From positions 1 to 64,000 of the forward strand of contig NZ_JACIDX010000006.1 in the NCBI RefSeq assembly GCF_014196525.1: 64,000 nt of DNA. Reading direction: 5' to 3'. The notes under the pieces are model-generated. The model saw nothing but the letters and a program-made list of their open reading frames with translations. It searched no databases and had not been told where the DNA came from. The DNA comes from Novosphingobium sediminicola. GTDB taxonomy: Bacteria; Pseudomonadota; Alphaproteobacteria; Sphingomonadales; Sphingomonadaceae. A program made the translations under genes and the position numbers. Positions 15,384 through 24,509 of this stretch are shown one piece after another; within the stretch, counting starts at the first letter, position 1; every line of letters begins with the position of its first letter.

Positions 15384-15414
15384 GGGGGGGAGATAGGAGG
15401 TTTAAGCAAATAAT

Positions 15415-15508
15415 GCGAGGGTCTCGGCCCTCGCGCTCCCATTACTGTCTTCGTCGCGCCAGGCTGGCGACGGGGCGGATTAGGGCGATGAATTTCTGCC
15501 TGCGGCGC
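15415..15508. repeat. Partial or diverged composite repeat between mutM and ubiE
   Basis: At 15415-15451 the alternative end module is present in reverse orientation (ATGCGAGGGTCTCGGCCCTCGCGCTCCCATTACTGTCT). A small CGTCGCGCCAG/CTGGCGACG dyad follows. Near 15498-15508 the central-arm sequence GCCTGCGGCGC occurs once. This is the only copy that lies between two divergent gene starts. Confidence 0.6.
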
Positions 15509-15557
15509 TTGCATAAGCACCTTTTCGCAAGCGCGAAACCGTCCTAAAGCGGCGCCC

Positions 15558-16307
15558 ATGACTCAGAGCGATCAACAGCCCGACACCGTCTCCTTTGGCT
15601 ATGAGGAGGTCAGCCCCGAAGAAAAGACTGCCAAGGTTGGCGCGGTCTTTTCCGCCGTGGCCAAGAAATATGACATCATGAACGATGCCATGTCGGTCGG
15701 GCTGCATCGCTTGTGGAAGGATAAGTTCGTGCGCCGGGTCAAGCCCCAGCCGGGCGAGATGATCCTGGATATGGCGGGCGGCACGGGCGACATCGCCTTC
15801 CGCATGGCCGAACGCGGCGCCTCGATCACCGTGTCGGACATCAATCAGGACATGCTGGACGTGGGCATCGAACGCGCGATAGAGCGCGGCCTCGACGGTC
15901 TGGTCTGGAGCCGTCAGAACGCCGAGGAACTGAGTTTTCAGAGCCGGGTGTTCGACGCCTACACCATCGCTTTTGGCATCCGCAACGTCACGCGCATCGA
16001 CAAGGCCCTGCGCGAGGCGCACCGCGTGCTGAAATTCGGCGGGCGCTTCTACTGCCTTGAATTTTCGACCACCGAATGGCCCGGTTTCAAGGAAGCCTAT
16101 GACGCCTATTCGCACAAGCTGGTGCCGCAACTGGGCCAGATGATCGCGGGCGATGCCGATTCCTATCGCTATCTGATCGAATCGATCCGCCGTTTCCCGC
16201 CCATGCCCGAATTTGAAGGCATGATCCGCGAGGCGGGCTTCGTGAACACCCGCGTCGAACCGATCCTTGGCGGTCTGGTGGCGATCCATTCGGGCTGGAA
16301 GGTCTAA
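15558..16307 (+). CDS. ubiE: Demethylmenaquinone/ubiquinone C-methyltransferase UbiE
   Basis: The 249-residue class I SAM-dependent methyltransferase has FGYEEVSPEEKTAKVGAVF at the N-terminus, the SAM loop LDMAGGTGDIAF (about residues 71-82), and the family signatures FGIRNVTRIDKAL and RVLKFGGRFYCLEFS. It methylates the quinone ring carbon 2 in ubiquinone synthesis. The gene is followed immediately by ubiB, five bases after its stop, so the two form a ubiquinone operon. It is divergent from mutM, as is usual in this order. Confidence 0.97.
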   Translation: MTQSDQQPDTVSFGYEEVSPEEKTAKVGAVFSAVAKKYDIMNDAMSVGLHRLWKDKFVRRVKPQPGEMILDMAGGTGDIAFRMAERGASITVSDINQDMLDVGIERAIERGLDGLVWSRQNAEELSFQSRVFDAYTIAFGIRNVTRIDKALREAHRVLKFGGRFYCLEFSTTEWPGFKEAYDAYSHKLVPQLGQMIAGDADSYRYLIESIRRFPPMPEFEGMIREAGFVNTRVEPILGGLVAIHSGWKV

Positions 16308-16312
16308 GCACC

Positions 16313-17869
16313 TTGTCACCCCGTAAGCATATCTGGCGCCTGCTGAGCTGGGGCCGCATTCTGGCGTCGCATGGCGCTCTGCGCGGGATCGAACAGGATC
16401 CCCATACGCCCGCCCCGGTGGCCCGCCTGTGCCGCATTGCGCGGTTTGGCGCGCGCATTCCCGATGTGCCCGATTATGCCGGAGCCTTCCGCGCGATTGG
16501 CCCCGCCGCGATCAAGCTGGGTCAGACTTTGGCCACCCGCCCCGATCTGGTGGGCGAGGAGGCGGCCAATAATCTGCTCGAATTGCAGGACAGCCTGCCG
16601 CCTGTGCCGTTTGCGGCGATCAAGGCGGAGGTGGAAAGCGCCTTTGGCCGCCCCTTAAGCGAACTCTATGCCGAATTTGAGGAGCAGCCGGTCGGCGCGG
16701 CCTCCATTGCGCAGGTCCACCGGGCGGTCACGCTCGACGGCCGCCGCGTGGCGGTCAAGGTGCTGCGCCCCGGCATTCGCGAGAAATTCGCGCAGGACAT
16801 TGAGACTTACGAATGGGCTGCGGCCCATCTGGAGGCCCTTGGCGGCGAGGCCACGCGCCTGCGCCCGCGCCTCATCATCGCCAATTTCAAGCGCTGGTCG
16901 ATGCGCGAACTCGACCTGCGCCGCGAGGCCGCCTCGGCCTCCGAACTGGCCGACATGATGAAGGGCACCCACGGCTATCGCATTCCCGCCATCGACTGGG
17001 ACCGCACATGCGGGCGGGTGATGACGCTGGAATGGATCGACGGGATCAAGATCAGCGATACCGCTGCGCTTAAGGCTGCCGGGATCAATCTGGAATCGCT
17101 GGCCAAGCGTCTGGTGATCGCTTTCCTGACTCAGGCGGTGCATCTGGGCTATTTCCATGCCGACATGCATCAGGGCAACCTGTTCATCGAGCCCGACGGC
17201 ACCATCGTCGCCATCGACTTTGGCATCATGGGCCGCATCAACCGTCAGGCGCGCATCTGGCTGGGCGAGATCCTGCATGGGCTGACCACGGGCAATTACC
17301 GCCGCGTGGCCGAGATCCATTTCGAGGCGCAATATGTGCCTTCCTATCACTCGGTTGATGAATTCACGACCGCGCTGCGGGCCGTTGGCGAACCGATGCG
17401 GGGGCGTCCGGTCAAGGATCTCTCGGTTGGGCAGATGCTCGACGGGCTTTTTGCCATCACCCGCGATTTCGACATGTCGACCCAGCCGCATCTGCTGCTG
17501 CTGCAAAAGACGATGGTGATGGTCGAGGGTCTGGCCACGCAGCTCTATCCCGACATCAATATGTGGGATGTGTCGGGGCCTTTCGTCTCCGAATGGATGC
17601 GCGACGAGCTGGGCCCCGAGGCCGCCATCGCGCGCGGTATCCATCGCGGCCTGCGCCGTCTGATCCGCATGCCCGACCTGATCGAGCGGATCGAGGAGAA
17701 GTTCCCGTTAAAGGGCGCCGCCCCCGAACAGCCGCCTTTGCCCGATATTCCCCTCATCTGGGACCGGGGGGGTAAACCGAATGCTAACCGCTGGCCCGGA
17801 TATATCGGAGCCTTCCTGTTGGGGGGTATAAGCGTATGGGCGGCGTGGCATATCGGCTGGATGGGGTGA
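16313..17869 (+). CDS. ubiB: ABC1/UbiB-family atypical kinase of ubiquinone synthesis
   Basis: The 518-residue protein has the ABC1/ADCK layout: the KxGQ motif in AAIKLGQTLATRPD (about residues 64-77), the Ala-rich nucleotide loop QPVGAASIAQVHRAV (about 124-138), the catalytic-loop segment YFHADMHQGNLF, and AIDFGIMG as the DFG equivalent. Two hydrophobic segments close the C-terminus (YIGAFLLGGISVWAAWHIGW), as expected for the membrane anchor. It helps the membrane-bound Ubi complex extract or hydroxylate quinone intermediates. The TTG start at 16313 has a possible GAAGG site 13 bases upstream. The 3' end overlaps the next gene. Confidence 0.93.
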   Translation: MSPRKHIWRLLSWGRILASHGALRGIEQDPHTPAPVARLCRIARFGARIPDVPDYAGAFRAIGPAAIKLGQTLATRPDLVGEEAANNLLELQDSLPPVPFAAIKAEVESAFGRPLSELYAEFEEQPVGAASIAQVHRAVTLDGRRVAVKVLRPGIREKFAQDIETYEWAAAHLEALGGEATRLRPRLIIANFKRWSMRELDLRREAASASELADMMKGTHGYRIPAIDWDRTCGRVMTLEWIDGIKISDTAALKAAGINLESLAKRLVIAFLTQAVHLGYFHADMHQGNLFIEPDGTIVAIDFGIMGRINRQARIWLGEILHGLTTGNYRRVAEIHFEAQYVPSYHSVDEFTTALRAVGEPMRGRPVKDLSVGQMLDGLFAITRDFDMSTQPHLLLLQKTMVMVEGLATQLYPDINMWDVSGPFVSEWMRDELGPEAAIARGIHRGLRRLIRMPDLIERIEEKFPLKGAAPEQPPLPDIPLIWDRGGKPNANRWPGYIGAFLLGGISVWAAWHIGWMG

Positions 17870-19002
17870 ACGGGCGGGCGCCTGCGCCCTACGACCGTTT
17901 CGCCGCATGGGGCCGGTGGCCCGCGCGGTTGGCGCTGGCGGTGCTGGCGTTGTTGCTGGCGGCTTCGGCATGGGTGCCGCTGACGGTCGGGCGGGGCGAG
18001 GAGGCCAAGGCGCCCAACCTCGTCATCGCGCATAACAAGGCCGCTGAGCGTCCGCGCGACGAGGATCTCAAGCTCTATGACCGCGCCATTGCCCGCATCC
18101 TGCACGGCGAGAATTATTACGACTTCATCGTGAGCGAGCATCGCCGCGCCGATTATCCGGTGCGGCCGGGTGCTGCGGTGCGCCTGCCCACGCTGGCCTA
18201 TCTGGATGCGGCGATGGGGGTGGACGGCGACCGGGCCGCGCCCATCGCCATGGCGGCGGCGGTGGCGTTGATGATTGGCGTGATTGCGGCATGGTGGGGG
18301 CGGCTGGGCGATCTGGGCGTTGATCCTTCGCTGCGGCGGATCGGCACGGCATTGGTGTTTTTCGGCGCCTCGCTTGGGCTGAACCGCTATTATTTCGTGC
18401 TGCATGAACTCTGGGCCGGGATGCTGGTGGCGCTCTCGCTGGGGCTGCATCGGCCATCTGACCGCAAGGTTTCCGGGCGATGGGTCGGTGCGGTGCTGGC
18501 CGCCGCGCTGGCGCTGTCTATCCGCGAGCATGTGTTGCCCTACGTCCTGCTGATGGGGGCGATGGCGGGATGGCGTGGGGCGTGGCGCGAGGCGGCGGCG
18601 TGGGGCGTTTTGGTGGCGCTGTTCGCGGTGGGCTATGCCTGGCATCTCCACCTGATCGCGCTGCAAACTCTGCCCACCGACCGCGTCGGGCCAAGCTGGC
18701 TGGCGCTGCGCGGGCTGGGGGGCTTTCTGTCGAACACGGTGCTATCCTCCAACCTGCGCTTTCTGCCCCACCAGATCGCCGGGCCGCTGACCATCCTGAT
18801 GATCTTTGGCTGGGCCTCGTGGCGATCCAGCGCAGGGCTGACGGGGCTGTTGCTGTTTTCCGGCTATGCGCTGCTGTTCTCCATCGCGGGGCGGAATGAC
18901 AATTTCTACTGGGGCGCAGTGATTACGCCGGTCATGGCTTTGGGGCTGGCGTTTGTGCCGATGGGGGTGGGAGCGTTGGTGCGGGGGGCTTTCAAGAAGT
19001 AA
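17866..19002 (+). CDS. Polytopic membrane protein, GT-C glycosyltransferase-like
   Basis: The product of about 378 residues has a first membrane helix (LALAVLALLLAASAWVPL) and about seven to nine more hydrophobic segments. Between the first two lies DLKLYDRAIARILHGENYYDF followed by YPVRPGAAVRLPTLAYL, which recalls the first periplasmic loop of GT-C enzymes that use polyprenyl-phosphate sugars. I cannot name a specific family. The GTG at 17866 overlaps the ubiB stop as GTGA and is preferred; an ATG at 17836 in the same frame is possible. Co-transcription with ubiB is likely, but a shared pathway is not evident. A composite repeat begins five bases after the stop. Confidence 0.7.
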   Translation: MNGRAPAPYDRFAAWGRWPARLALAVLALLLAASAWVPLTVGRGEEAKAPNLVIAHNKAAERPRDEDLKLYDRAIARILHGENYYDFIVSEHRRADYPVRPGAAVRLPTLAYLDAAMGVDGDRAAPIAMAAAVALMIGVIAAWWGRLGDLGVDPSLRRIGTALVFFGASLGLNRYYFVLHELWAGMLVALSLGLHRPSDRKVSGRWVGAVLAAALALSIREHVLPYVLLMGAMAGWRGAWREAAAWGVLVALFAVGYAWHLHLIALQTLPTDRVGPSWLALRGLGGFLSNTVLSSNLRFLPHQIAGPLTILMIFGWASWRSSAGLTGLLLFSGYALLFSIAGRNDNFYWGAVITPVMALGLAFVPMGVGALVRGAFKK

Positions 19003-19006
19003 GTTT

Positions 19007-19238
19007 GCCTCCGGCGGGCAAAGGGCGGGGGCCCTTTGCAATCCCGTTAATGGGTGGTGCCAGAGTTCATTGAGTGTGTTTGGGGCTGCGTTTTAAAGCC
19101 TGCGGCGCAGTGAGGCCATTCCTGTCCGCGCCGCAGGCCTTCATATTTCTAACATCGCGTCCGACACAAAACGCCGAACCATAAGCGCCCACCCAGACAG
19201 TAACGGGAGCGCGAAGGTCTAGACCCTCGCATTATCCC
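19007..19238. repeat. Composite palindromic intergenic repeat, copy 2
   Basis: The left hairpin module (CAAAGGGC/GCCCTTTG stem) is at 19007-19045. The central arms AAAGCCTGCGGCGC and GCGCCGCAGGCCTT lie at 19095-19140. The GCGTCCGACACAAAACGCCG block is at 19157-19176. The right end is the alternative module with the near-palindrome GCGAAGGTCTAGACCCTCGC at 19211-19230. It ends 25 bases before the coaBC start. Confidence 0.9.
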
Positions 19239-19262
19239 TTTTCTTCCTCTAAACCCCGCCCC

Positions 19263-20450
19263 ATGCTTGGCAAACGCATCCTTCTCATCATCGGCGGCGG
19301 CATCGCGGCCTATAAGTCCTGCGAACTGATCCGCCTGATCCGCAAGGCGGGGGGCGAGGTCACCTGCGTTCTCACGAAAGGCGGGGCGCAGTTTGTGACG
19401 CCGATGACGCTGGCGGCGCTTTCGGAAAATCCGGTGCATACGAGCCTGTTCGACCTGAAGAACGAGGTCGAGATGGGCCATATTCAGCTCTCCCGTCAGG
19501 CCGATCTGGTGGTGGTATGTCCGGCGACGGCGGATCTGATGGCCAAGATGGCCTGCGGCATTGCCGATGATCTGGCCACCACGCTGCTGCTGGCCACGGA
19601 CAAGCCGGTGCTGGCGGTGCCTGCGATGAATGTGCGGATGTGGCAGCATGAGGCGACGGTGGCCAATGTCGCCACGCTGCGCGCGCGGGGGGTAACGGTG
19701 GTGGACCCGGACGAGGGCGTGATGGCCTGCGGCGAATATGGGCCGGGGCGCCTGCCCGAACCCGAAGCCGTGATGGGGGCGATTAGCGCTGCCTTGGCGG
19801 GCGAGAAGCCACTGGCGGGCCGTCATGTGCTGATCACCGCCGGCCCCACGCATGAGCCTATCGACCCGGTGCGCTATATCGCCAATCGGTCGAGCGGGCG
19901 TCAGGGCTTTGCCATCGCGCAGGTTGCCGCGCAGGCCGGGGCATCGGTGACGTTGATCGCAGGCCCGGTCGATCTGCCCACGCCCTATGGCGTTGCCCGC
20001 GTCAATGTTGAAACCGCGCGCGAAATGGCGGCGGCGGTAGAGGCTGCTCTGCCCGCCGATATTGCGGTGATGGTGGCCGCTGTAGCTGATTGGCGCGTGG
20101 CTGACGCCGGTGCGCAAAAGATCAAGAAGGATGGCAGCGGGACCGTTCCCCCGCTCGCCTTGGTCGAGAACCCCGATATTCTGGCGGGCCTGTGCGCCTC
20201 GCCCTGCCGCCCGCGCCTTGTCGTGGGCTTTGCCGCCGAGACGCAGGATGTCATCGGCCATGCGCAGGCCAAATTGGCGCGCAAGGGGGCGGACTGGATC
20301 GTGGGCAATGACGTTTCCGGTGATGTCATGGGCGGATTGCGCAACAGCGTTCATATTGTCAGCGCCGATGGGGTGGACAGCCTGCCCGATCTGCCGAAAG
20401 AAGCGGTGGCTGCCGCTCTGGTTGAAAGGATTGCCCGTGTCTTTGTCTGA
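19263..20450 (+). CDS. coaBC: Bifunctional phosphopantothenoylcysteine decarboxylase / synthase
   Basis: The 395-residue fusion carries out two steps of coenzyme A synthesis. The N-terminal CoaC flavoprotein domain (about 1-180) has [26 protein letters not shown] and the [12 protein letters not shown] lid. The C-terminal CoaB domain (about 190-395) has [22 protein letters not shown], which binds CTP and phosphopantothenate. Length and motifs match the usual bacterial fusion. The stop overlaps the dut start by 14 bases, so the two are translationally linked. A repeat module with a stable hairpin ends just 25 bases upstream of the start. Confidence 0.96.
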   Translation: MLGKRILLIIGGGIAAYKSCELIRLIRKAGGEVTCVLTKGGAQFVTPMTLAALSENPVHTSLFDLKNEVEMGHIQLSRQADLVVVCPATADLMAKMACGIADDLATTLLLATDKPVLAVPAMNVRMWQHEATVANVATLRARGVTVVDPDEGVMACGEYGPGRLPEPEAVMGAISAALAGEKPLAGRHVLITAGPTHEPIDPVRYIANRSSGRQGFAIAQVAAQAGASVTLIAGPVDLPTPYGVARVNVETAREMAAAVEAALPADIAVMVAAVADWRVADAGAQKIKKDGSGTVPPLALVENPDILAGLCASPCRPRLVVGFAAETQDVIGHAQAKLARKGADWIVGNDVSGDVMGGLRNSVHIVSADGVDSLPDLPKEAVAAALVERIARVFV

Positions 20451-20907
20451 ACATATCCCCGTCCGTCTCAAGCGTCTGCCCAATGGGCAGGATCTGCCCT
20501 TGCCCGCCTATGCCACCAGCGGGGCGGCGGGTATGGATGTGGTCTCGGCCGAGGATGTGGTGATTGCGCCGGGCGCGCGCCATGCGGTGGCCACGGGCCT
20601 TGCCATGGCGATCCCGCATGGCTTTGAAATTCAGGTCCGTCCGCGCAGTGGTCTGGCGCTCAAGCATGGCATCACCGTGCCCAACACGCCCGGCACCATC
20701 GATTCGGACTATCGCGGCGAATTGAAGGTCATCCTCATCAACCATGGCACGCAGGATTTCGCCATCGCGCGCGGTGATCGCGTGGCGCAGCTCGTGCTGG
20801 CCCCGGTGGTGCAGGGCGGCTGGATCGAGGTTGACGAACTGGACGAAACCGCGCGCGGCGAGGGCGGGTTTGGCAGCACCGGCGGCGTGGTCGCGCTGGG
20901 CAATTAA
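20437..20907 (+). CDS. dut: dUTP diphosphatase
   Basis: The 156-residue trimeric dUTPase splits dUTP to dUMP and pyrophosphate, keeping uracil out of DNA and supplying dTMP synthesis. All motifs are visible: [12 protein letters not shown] (I), [11 protein letters not shown] (II), [10 protein letters not shown] (III, uracil binding), [10 protein letters not shown] (IV) and [10 protein letters not shown] (V, flexible tail). The GTG at 20437 has AAAGGA seven bases upstream and overlaps the end of coaBC. A TTG at 20443 is an alternative. A strong terminator follows the gene. Confidence 0.95.
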   Translation: MSLSEHIPVRLKRLPNGQDLPLPAYATSGAAGMDVVSAEDVVIAPGARHAVATGLAMAIPHGFEIQVRPRSGLALKHGITVPNTPGTIDSDYRGELKVILINHGTQDFAIARGDRVAQLVLAPVVQGGWIEVDELDETARGEGGFGSTGGVVALGN

Positions 20908-20915
20908 GGCCACGA

Positions 20916-20948
20916 AAAAACCCGCCGCTGATGAAGGCGGCGGGTTTT
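20916..20948. terminator. Bidirectional terminator between dut and the DUF4136 gene
   Basis: AAAAACCCGCCGC and GCGGCGGGTTTTT form a 13-pair perfect stem with A and T runs on both sides. It lies between two convergent genes and should work in both directions. Confidence 0.88.
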
Positions 20949-20966
20949 TACAGAAAGTTCCGGTTC

Positions 20967-21674
20967 TTACTTCGCCGGCCCCTTCACCGTGGTCTTTTCA
21001 GGGGCCACCGTGATACGCAGGGTTTCGCCCGAATTGCCGGGGAAGCCGGTGAAGAAGGCTTCGACCAGATTGGGCACCAGCCAGGTCAGCTTGTTCGAGG
21101 CCGAGGCGGCTTCGGCCTTGCCTTCGAACACGCGCTTGTTGGCGCTCTTGTCGTCGATCTTCACGCTGATGCCGCTGGTGTAAACGGTATAGCTTTCGAC
21201 GCCCTGATCGAACCAGGGATCATACCAGCCGTAGCCCCAGCCGCCCATCATATAGGGACGACCATAGAAGCCGCCGCCATAGAAACCACCGCGACGGAAG
21301 CCCGGCCCGTACCACGGACCCCAGAACGGATCGCGCATACCGGTCGAGCGGACATGAACGCGGCCCTTGTCCACGCCATAGGAAAAGCGCACGATCAGGT
21401 TGGCTGCATCCGGGGTGACCGCCTCGGTATAGCCCTTCTTGGTCAGTTCACCGGCGACGATTTTGGCATATTGGCCAAATTCGATCCCGCCCGCCAGCGA
21501 CGGATCATCGGCCACGACCGCAAAGGTCTGGCCCTGGGGCGCGGGCAATTGCGATTGAAAGCGGGTGACCCGCGTGTCGAGCGTATCGGCACAGGCGGAA
21601 AGGCCCAGCATCAGGAGGCCAGCCATGGCTCCCTTTATGCCGCGCGAGATCCATTGAGAATTAGCGCCACTCAT
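20967..21674 (-). CDS. DUF4136-type lipoprotein
   Basis: The 235-residue precursor has a lipoprotein signal (GLLMLGLSAC, about residues 18-27). The mature protein fits DUF4136 proteins, which are outer-membrane-associated and of unknown function: an N-terminal strand region with a YAKIVAGELTKKGYTE segment, then a strand with ANLIVRFSYGVDKGR. A strongly Gly/Tyr/Trp-rich insert occupies about residues 120-160 (GFYGGGFYGR, GGWGYGWYDPWF). The C-terminal half has VYTSGISVKIDDK and a basic tail. It is a monocistronic unit facing dut. Confidence 0.82.
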   Translation of the reverse strand: MSGANSQWISRGIKGAMAGLLMLGLSACADTLDTRVTRFQSQLPAPQGQTFAVVADDPSLAGGIEFGQYAKIVAGELTKKGYTEAVTPDAANLIVRFSYGVDKGRVHVRSTGMRDPFWGPWYGPGFRRGGFYGGGFYGRPYMMGGWGYGWYDPWFDQGVESYTVYTSGISVKIDDKSANKRVFEGKAEAASASNKLTWLVPNLVEAFFTGFPGNSGETLRITVAPEKTTVKGPAK

Positions 21675-21800
21675 TCGTTTTTCTCCTCTGCATGCCGCTC
21701 TGGCCGACTATCCCTCCCCGGTTAGGGCGCAGCAGTGGTATGGTGGCGACAGGCTAGGCTGGCAAGGCTGAATGCTGGTTGAATGGTATGGGAAAAGAGA

Positions 21801-21833
21801 CGGGCGCAAAAGGGTTTAACCCCCTTTGCGCCC
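21801..21833 (-). terminator. trpS terminator
   Basis: CGGGCGCAAAAGGG and CCCTTTGCGCCCG form a long stem around a short TTAA-containing loop. On the minus strand it is followed by TCTCTTTTCCC. It lies eight bases after the trpS stop codon. Confidence 0.75.
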
Positions 21834-21840
21834 GGATTTG

Positions 21841-22857
21841 TCAACGCACCAGACCCAGCGCGTCATAGGTGGCGGCCAGCGTCGGGGCCGAGGCGGCGCG
21901 AGCCTTTTCGGCACCCTTGCGCAGGATGGCGTTCAACGCCTCGCGGTCCTGACGCAGCGTGTTGAAACGCTCGTTGATGGGGCTGAGCTTTTCCACCAGC
22001 AATTCGCCCAGCGCAGGCTTGAACGCGCCAAAGCCCTTGCCGCCAAAATCACCAAGGATCTGCGCCACCGATTGCCCCGACATGGCCGAATAGATGCCCA
22101 CCAGATTGCGCGCCTCGGGGCGGCCTTCCAGCCCTTCGGCCTCGCTGGGCAAGGCGTCGGCGTCGCTCTTGGCCTTCTTGATTTTGCTCATGATCGCGTC
22201 TGCATCGTCGGTCAGGTTGATGCGGCTCATGTCGCTGGGGTCGGACTTGCTCATCTTGGCTGAACCATCGCGCAGGGACATGATGCGCGCGGCGGCGGGC
22301 GGGATGATCGGTTCGGGCAGGACGAACAGCGGAGCGTCCTCGGCGCAGAAGTCATTGTTGAACTTCTGCGCAATGTCGCGCGCCAGTTCGAGATGCTGCT
22401 TCTGATCCTCGCCCACGGGAACGTGGGTGGCCTGATAGATCAGTACGTCGGCGGCCTGAAGCACGGGATAGGTGAAAAGCGCGACCGACTGGCCGTCCCG
22501 GTTCTTGCCCGCCTTGTCCTTCCACTGGGTCATGCGGTTCAACCAGCCCACGCGCGCCGTGCCGTTGAGCAGCCATTGCAGCTCGGCATGGGCTGGCACC
22601 TGCGTCTGGTTGAACAGGGTCGAGCGATCAGGATCGACCCCGCAGGCCACCAGTGCGGCGGTCATCTCGCGCGTGTTCTCGCCCAGAGCCTTGGGATCAT
22701 GCGGCATCGAAATCGCGTGAAGGTCGGCGAGGAAGTAGAAACATTCCCCGCCCTTGGCCGTCCACTCGTCCTGCATCGCCACCCAGTTGCGGATCGCACC
22801 AAGGTAATTGCCAAGGTGAAGATTGCCGGTGGGCTGAATGCCAGAAACGATACGCAT
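21841..22857 (-). CDS. trpS: Tryptophanyl-tRNA synthetase
   Basis: The 338-residue class I synthetase charges tRNA-Trp. The N-terminal signature is RIVSGIQPTGNLHLGNYLGAI, with the HIGH-like motif as HLGN. The KMSKS loop appears as SAKMSKSDP near residue 200. The ATG at 22857 is preferred to the GTG at 22866 because GAGAAG lies about nine bases before it and the GTG would leave no space for a binding site. The upstream GTG overlaps the murJ stop, so the two genes are cotranscribed. Confidence 0.95.
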   Translation of the reverse strand: MRIVSGIQPTGNLHLGNYLGAIRNWVAMQDEWTAKGGECFYFLADLHAISMPHDPKALGENTREMTAALVACGVDPDRSTLFNQTQVPAHAELQWLLNGTARVGWLNRMTQWKDKAGKNRDGQSVALFTYPVLQAADVLIYQATHVPVGEDQKQHLELARDIAQKFNNDFCAEDAPLFVLPEPIIPPAAARIMSLRDGSAKMSKSDPSDMSRINLTDDADAIMSKIKKAKSDADALPSEAEGLEGRPEARNLVGIYSAMSGQSVAQILGDFGGKGFGAFKPALGELLVEKLSPINERFNTLRQDREALNAILRKGAEKARAASAPTLAATYDALGLVR

Positions 22858-22862
22858 GTGTT

Positions 22863-24440
22863 TCACTTCTCTGCTGAAACGCGGCGACGCCGCAAAAGTT
22901 TAAGATCCTCAACGCCAAAGGCGCCAAGGGCAAAGCTGGCGAGGCCATAGACAAAAACGCCCCCGCCCACCAGCGCCCCCATCGCGGTCAGACGCACAAA
23001 CCACGAGCCATGCGTATAGGGCATCAGCCAGGGCTGGCTGATCCACAGCACCGCGCCCATGGTCAGCGCCGCCACGCCCAGCCGCCATGCCCGGTGGCGC
23101 AGGCGCGAATCGAGCGCGAAATGCCCGCGCTTGACCAGCGTGGCATAGAGCAGCCAGACATTGACCGTGGAAGCAATCGCCGTGGCCAGCGGCGGCCCCA
23201 TGTGGCGCAGCGGCAGGATCAGGATCAGGTTGAGCGCAAGGTTGACCCCCATGCTGATCGTGGCGAAACGCACCGGGGTTTTGGTGTCGTGGCGAGCGTA
23301 ATAGCCGGGCGTCAGCACCTTCACCAGAATATAGCTGGGCAGGCCGATCGAGAAGGCGGCCAGCGCCTGCGCGGTATGGGTGGTGTCGAGCGCGGTATAG
23401 CGGCCATAGCCGAACAGCGCGGCGGCAATCGGCTCGCCGCAGAACACCAAGCCGACCGTCGCGGGCAGGGTGAGCAGCAGGGCAATTTCGAGGCCCCTGT
23501 TCTGCGTCTCCATCGCGCCCGCCTCATCGCCCGCGCCCAGCAGGCGGCTGATCGTGGGCAGCAGCACCGTGCCCAGCGCAATGCCGATCAGGCCCAGCGG
23601 CAATTGGTTTAGCCGGTCGGCCATGTAGATATAGGTCACGCTGCCATGGTCGAGCAGGCTGGCGGCAAGGGCGGTCGAGATGACAAGGTTGATCTGCACC
23701 GCGCCTGCGCCCGCCGCCGCCGGCCAGATCAGCGCCATCAACCGCTTCACCTCCGGCGTGAAACGCGGCCAGTGGGGGCGCAGCGAAACGCCGTTGCGAT
23801 AGGCCGCATGGGCCAGCCATGCCAGTTGCAGCGCGCCAGACACCGTGACCGCCAGCGCCTGATTGCGCGCGGTTTCAAACGGATCGGGCGAATGGAAAAA
23901 CAGCAGCGCACCGATCAGCGTCAGATTGAGCAGGATGGGCGCGGCGGCATTGACCCAGAATTTGTGCAGCGAATTGAGGATGCCGCCCAGCAAGGACACC
24001 AGCGAGATCAGCATCAGATAGGGGATCGTCAGCCGCGAAAGCTTGACCGCAAAGGCAAACTGATCGGGCGAAACCCCGTGGAAACGGCCCGACAGCGCCC
24101 ATGTCACGGGCCATGCGAAAATTTCCAGCAGCACCGTCATTGCGATCAGCACCGGCAACAGCACCGAGAGCGCGGCCTCGGCAAAGGCGATGCCATCGGG
24201 CAGGCCGCGCCCCTGCGCATCGGCCACTTTCTGATTGAACATGGGCACAAAGGCACTGGCAAAGGCGCCTTCGGCAAACAGGGCGCGGAACATGTTGGGC
24301 AGGCGGAAGGCCACCAGAAAGGCGTCCGAGGCAAAGCCTGCGCCCACCATGCGCGCAAAGAGCGAATCGCGCACCAGTCCCAGCACGCGACTCATCAGGG
24401 TGAGGCCGCCGATCGTCCCCGTGGCTTTAAGAAGGTTCAT
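22863..24440 (-). CDS. murJ: Lipid II flippase MurJ
   Basis: The 525-residue, 14-helix MATE-like membrane protein moves lipid II across the inner membrane for peptidoglycan synthesis. The N-terminus MNLLKATGTIGGLTLMSRVLGLVRD and the block FRLPNMFRALFAEGAFASAFVP are the standard MurJ signature. The motif LPLGLIGIALGTVLLP is typical of helix 8. The ATG at 24440 is chosen because the 17 extra residues of the longer frame are not family-like. It lies between secB (upstream) and trpS (downstream), all on the same strand. Confidence 0.95.
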   Translation of the reverse strand: MNLLKATGTIGGLTLMSRVLGLVRDSLFARMVGAGFASDAFLVAFRLPNMFRALFAEGAFASAFVPMFNQKVADAQGRGLPDGIAFAEAALSVLLPVLIAMTVLLEIFAWPVTWALSGRFHGVSPDQFAFAVKLSRLTIPYLMLISLVSLLGGILNSLHKFWVNAAAPILLNLTLIGALLFFHSPDPFETARNQALAVTVSGALQLAWLAHAAYRNGVSLRPHWPRFTPEVKRLMALIWPAAAGAGAVQINLVISTALAASLLDHGSVTYIYMADRLNQLPLGLIGIALGTVLLPTISRLLGAGDEAGAMETQNRGLEIALLLTLPATVGLVFCGEPIAAALFGYGRYTALDTTHTAQALAAFSIGLPSYILVKVLTPGYYARHDTKTPVRFATISMGVNLALNLILILPLRHMGPPLATAIASTVNVWLLYATLVKRGHFALDSRLRHRAWRLGVAALTMGAVLWISQPWLMPYTHGSWFVRLTAMGALVGGGVFVYGLASFALGAFGVEDLKLLRRRRVSAEK

Positions 24441-24478
24441 GGGAAGATGGTCTTGGCTCTGGCACCCGTGGGGTAGTT

Positions 24479-24503
24479 GCCCGGCCCCCAACGGAGGCCG
24501 GGC
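24479..24503 (-). terminator. Hairpin between secB and murJ
   Basis: GCCCGGCC and GGCCGGGC pair perfectly around a nine-base loop. No T-run follows, so it may be a weak terminator or a stabilising stem at the 3' end of the secB message. Confidence 0.4.
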
Positions 24504-24509
24504 GGGACA

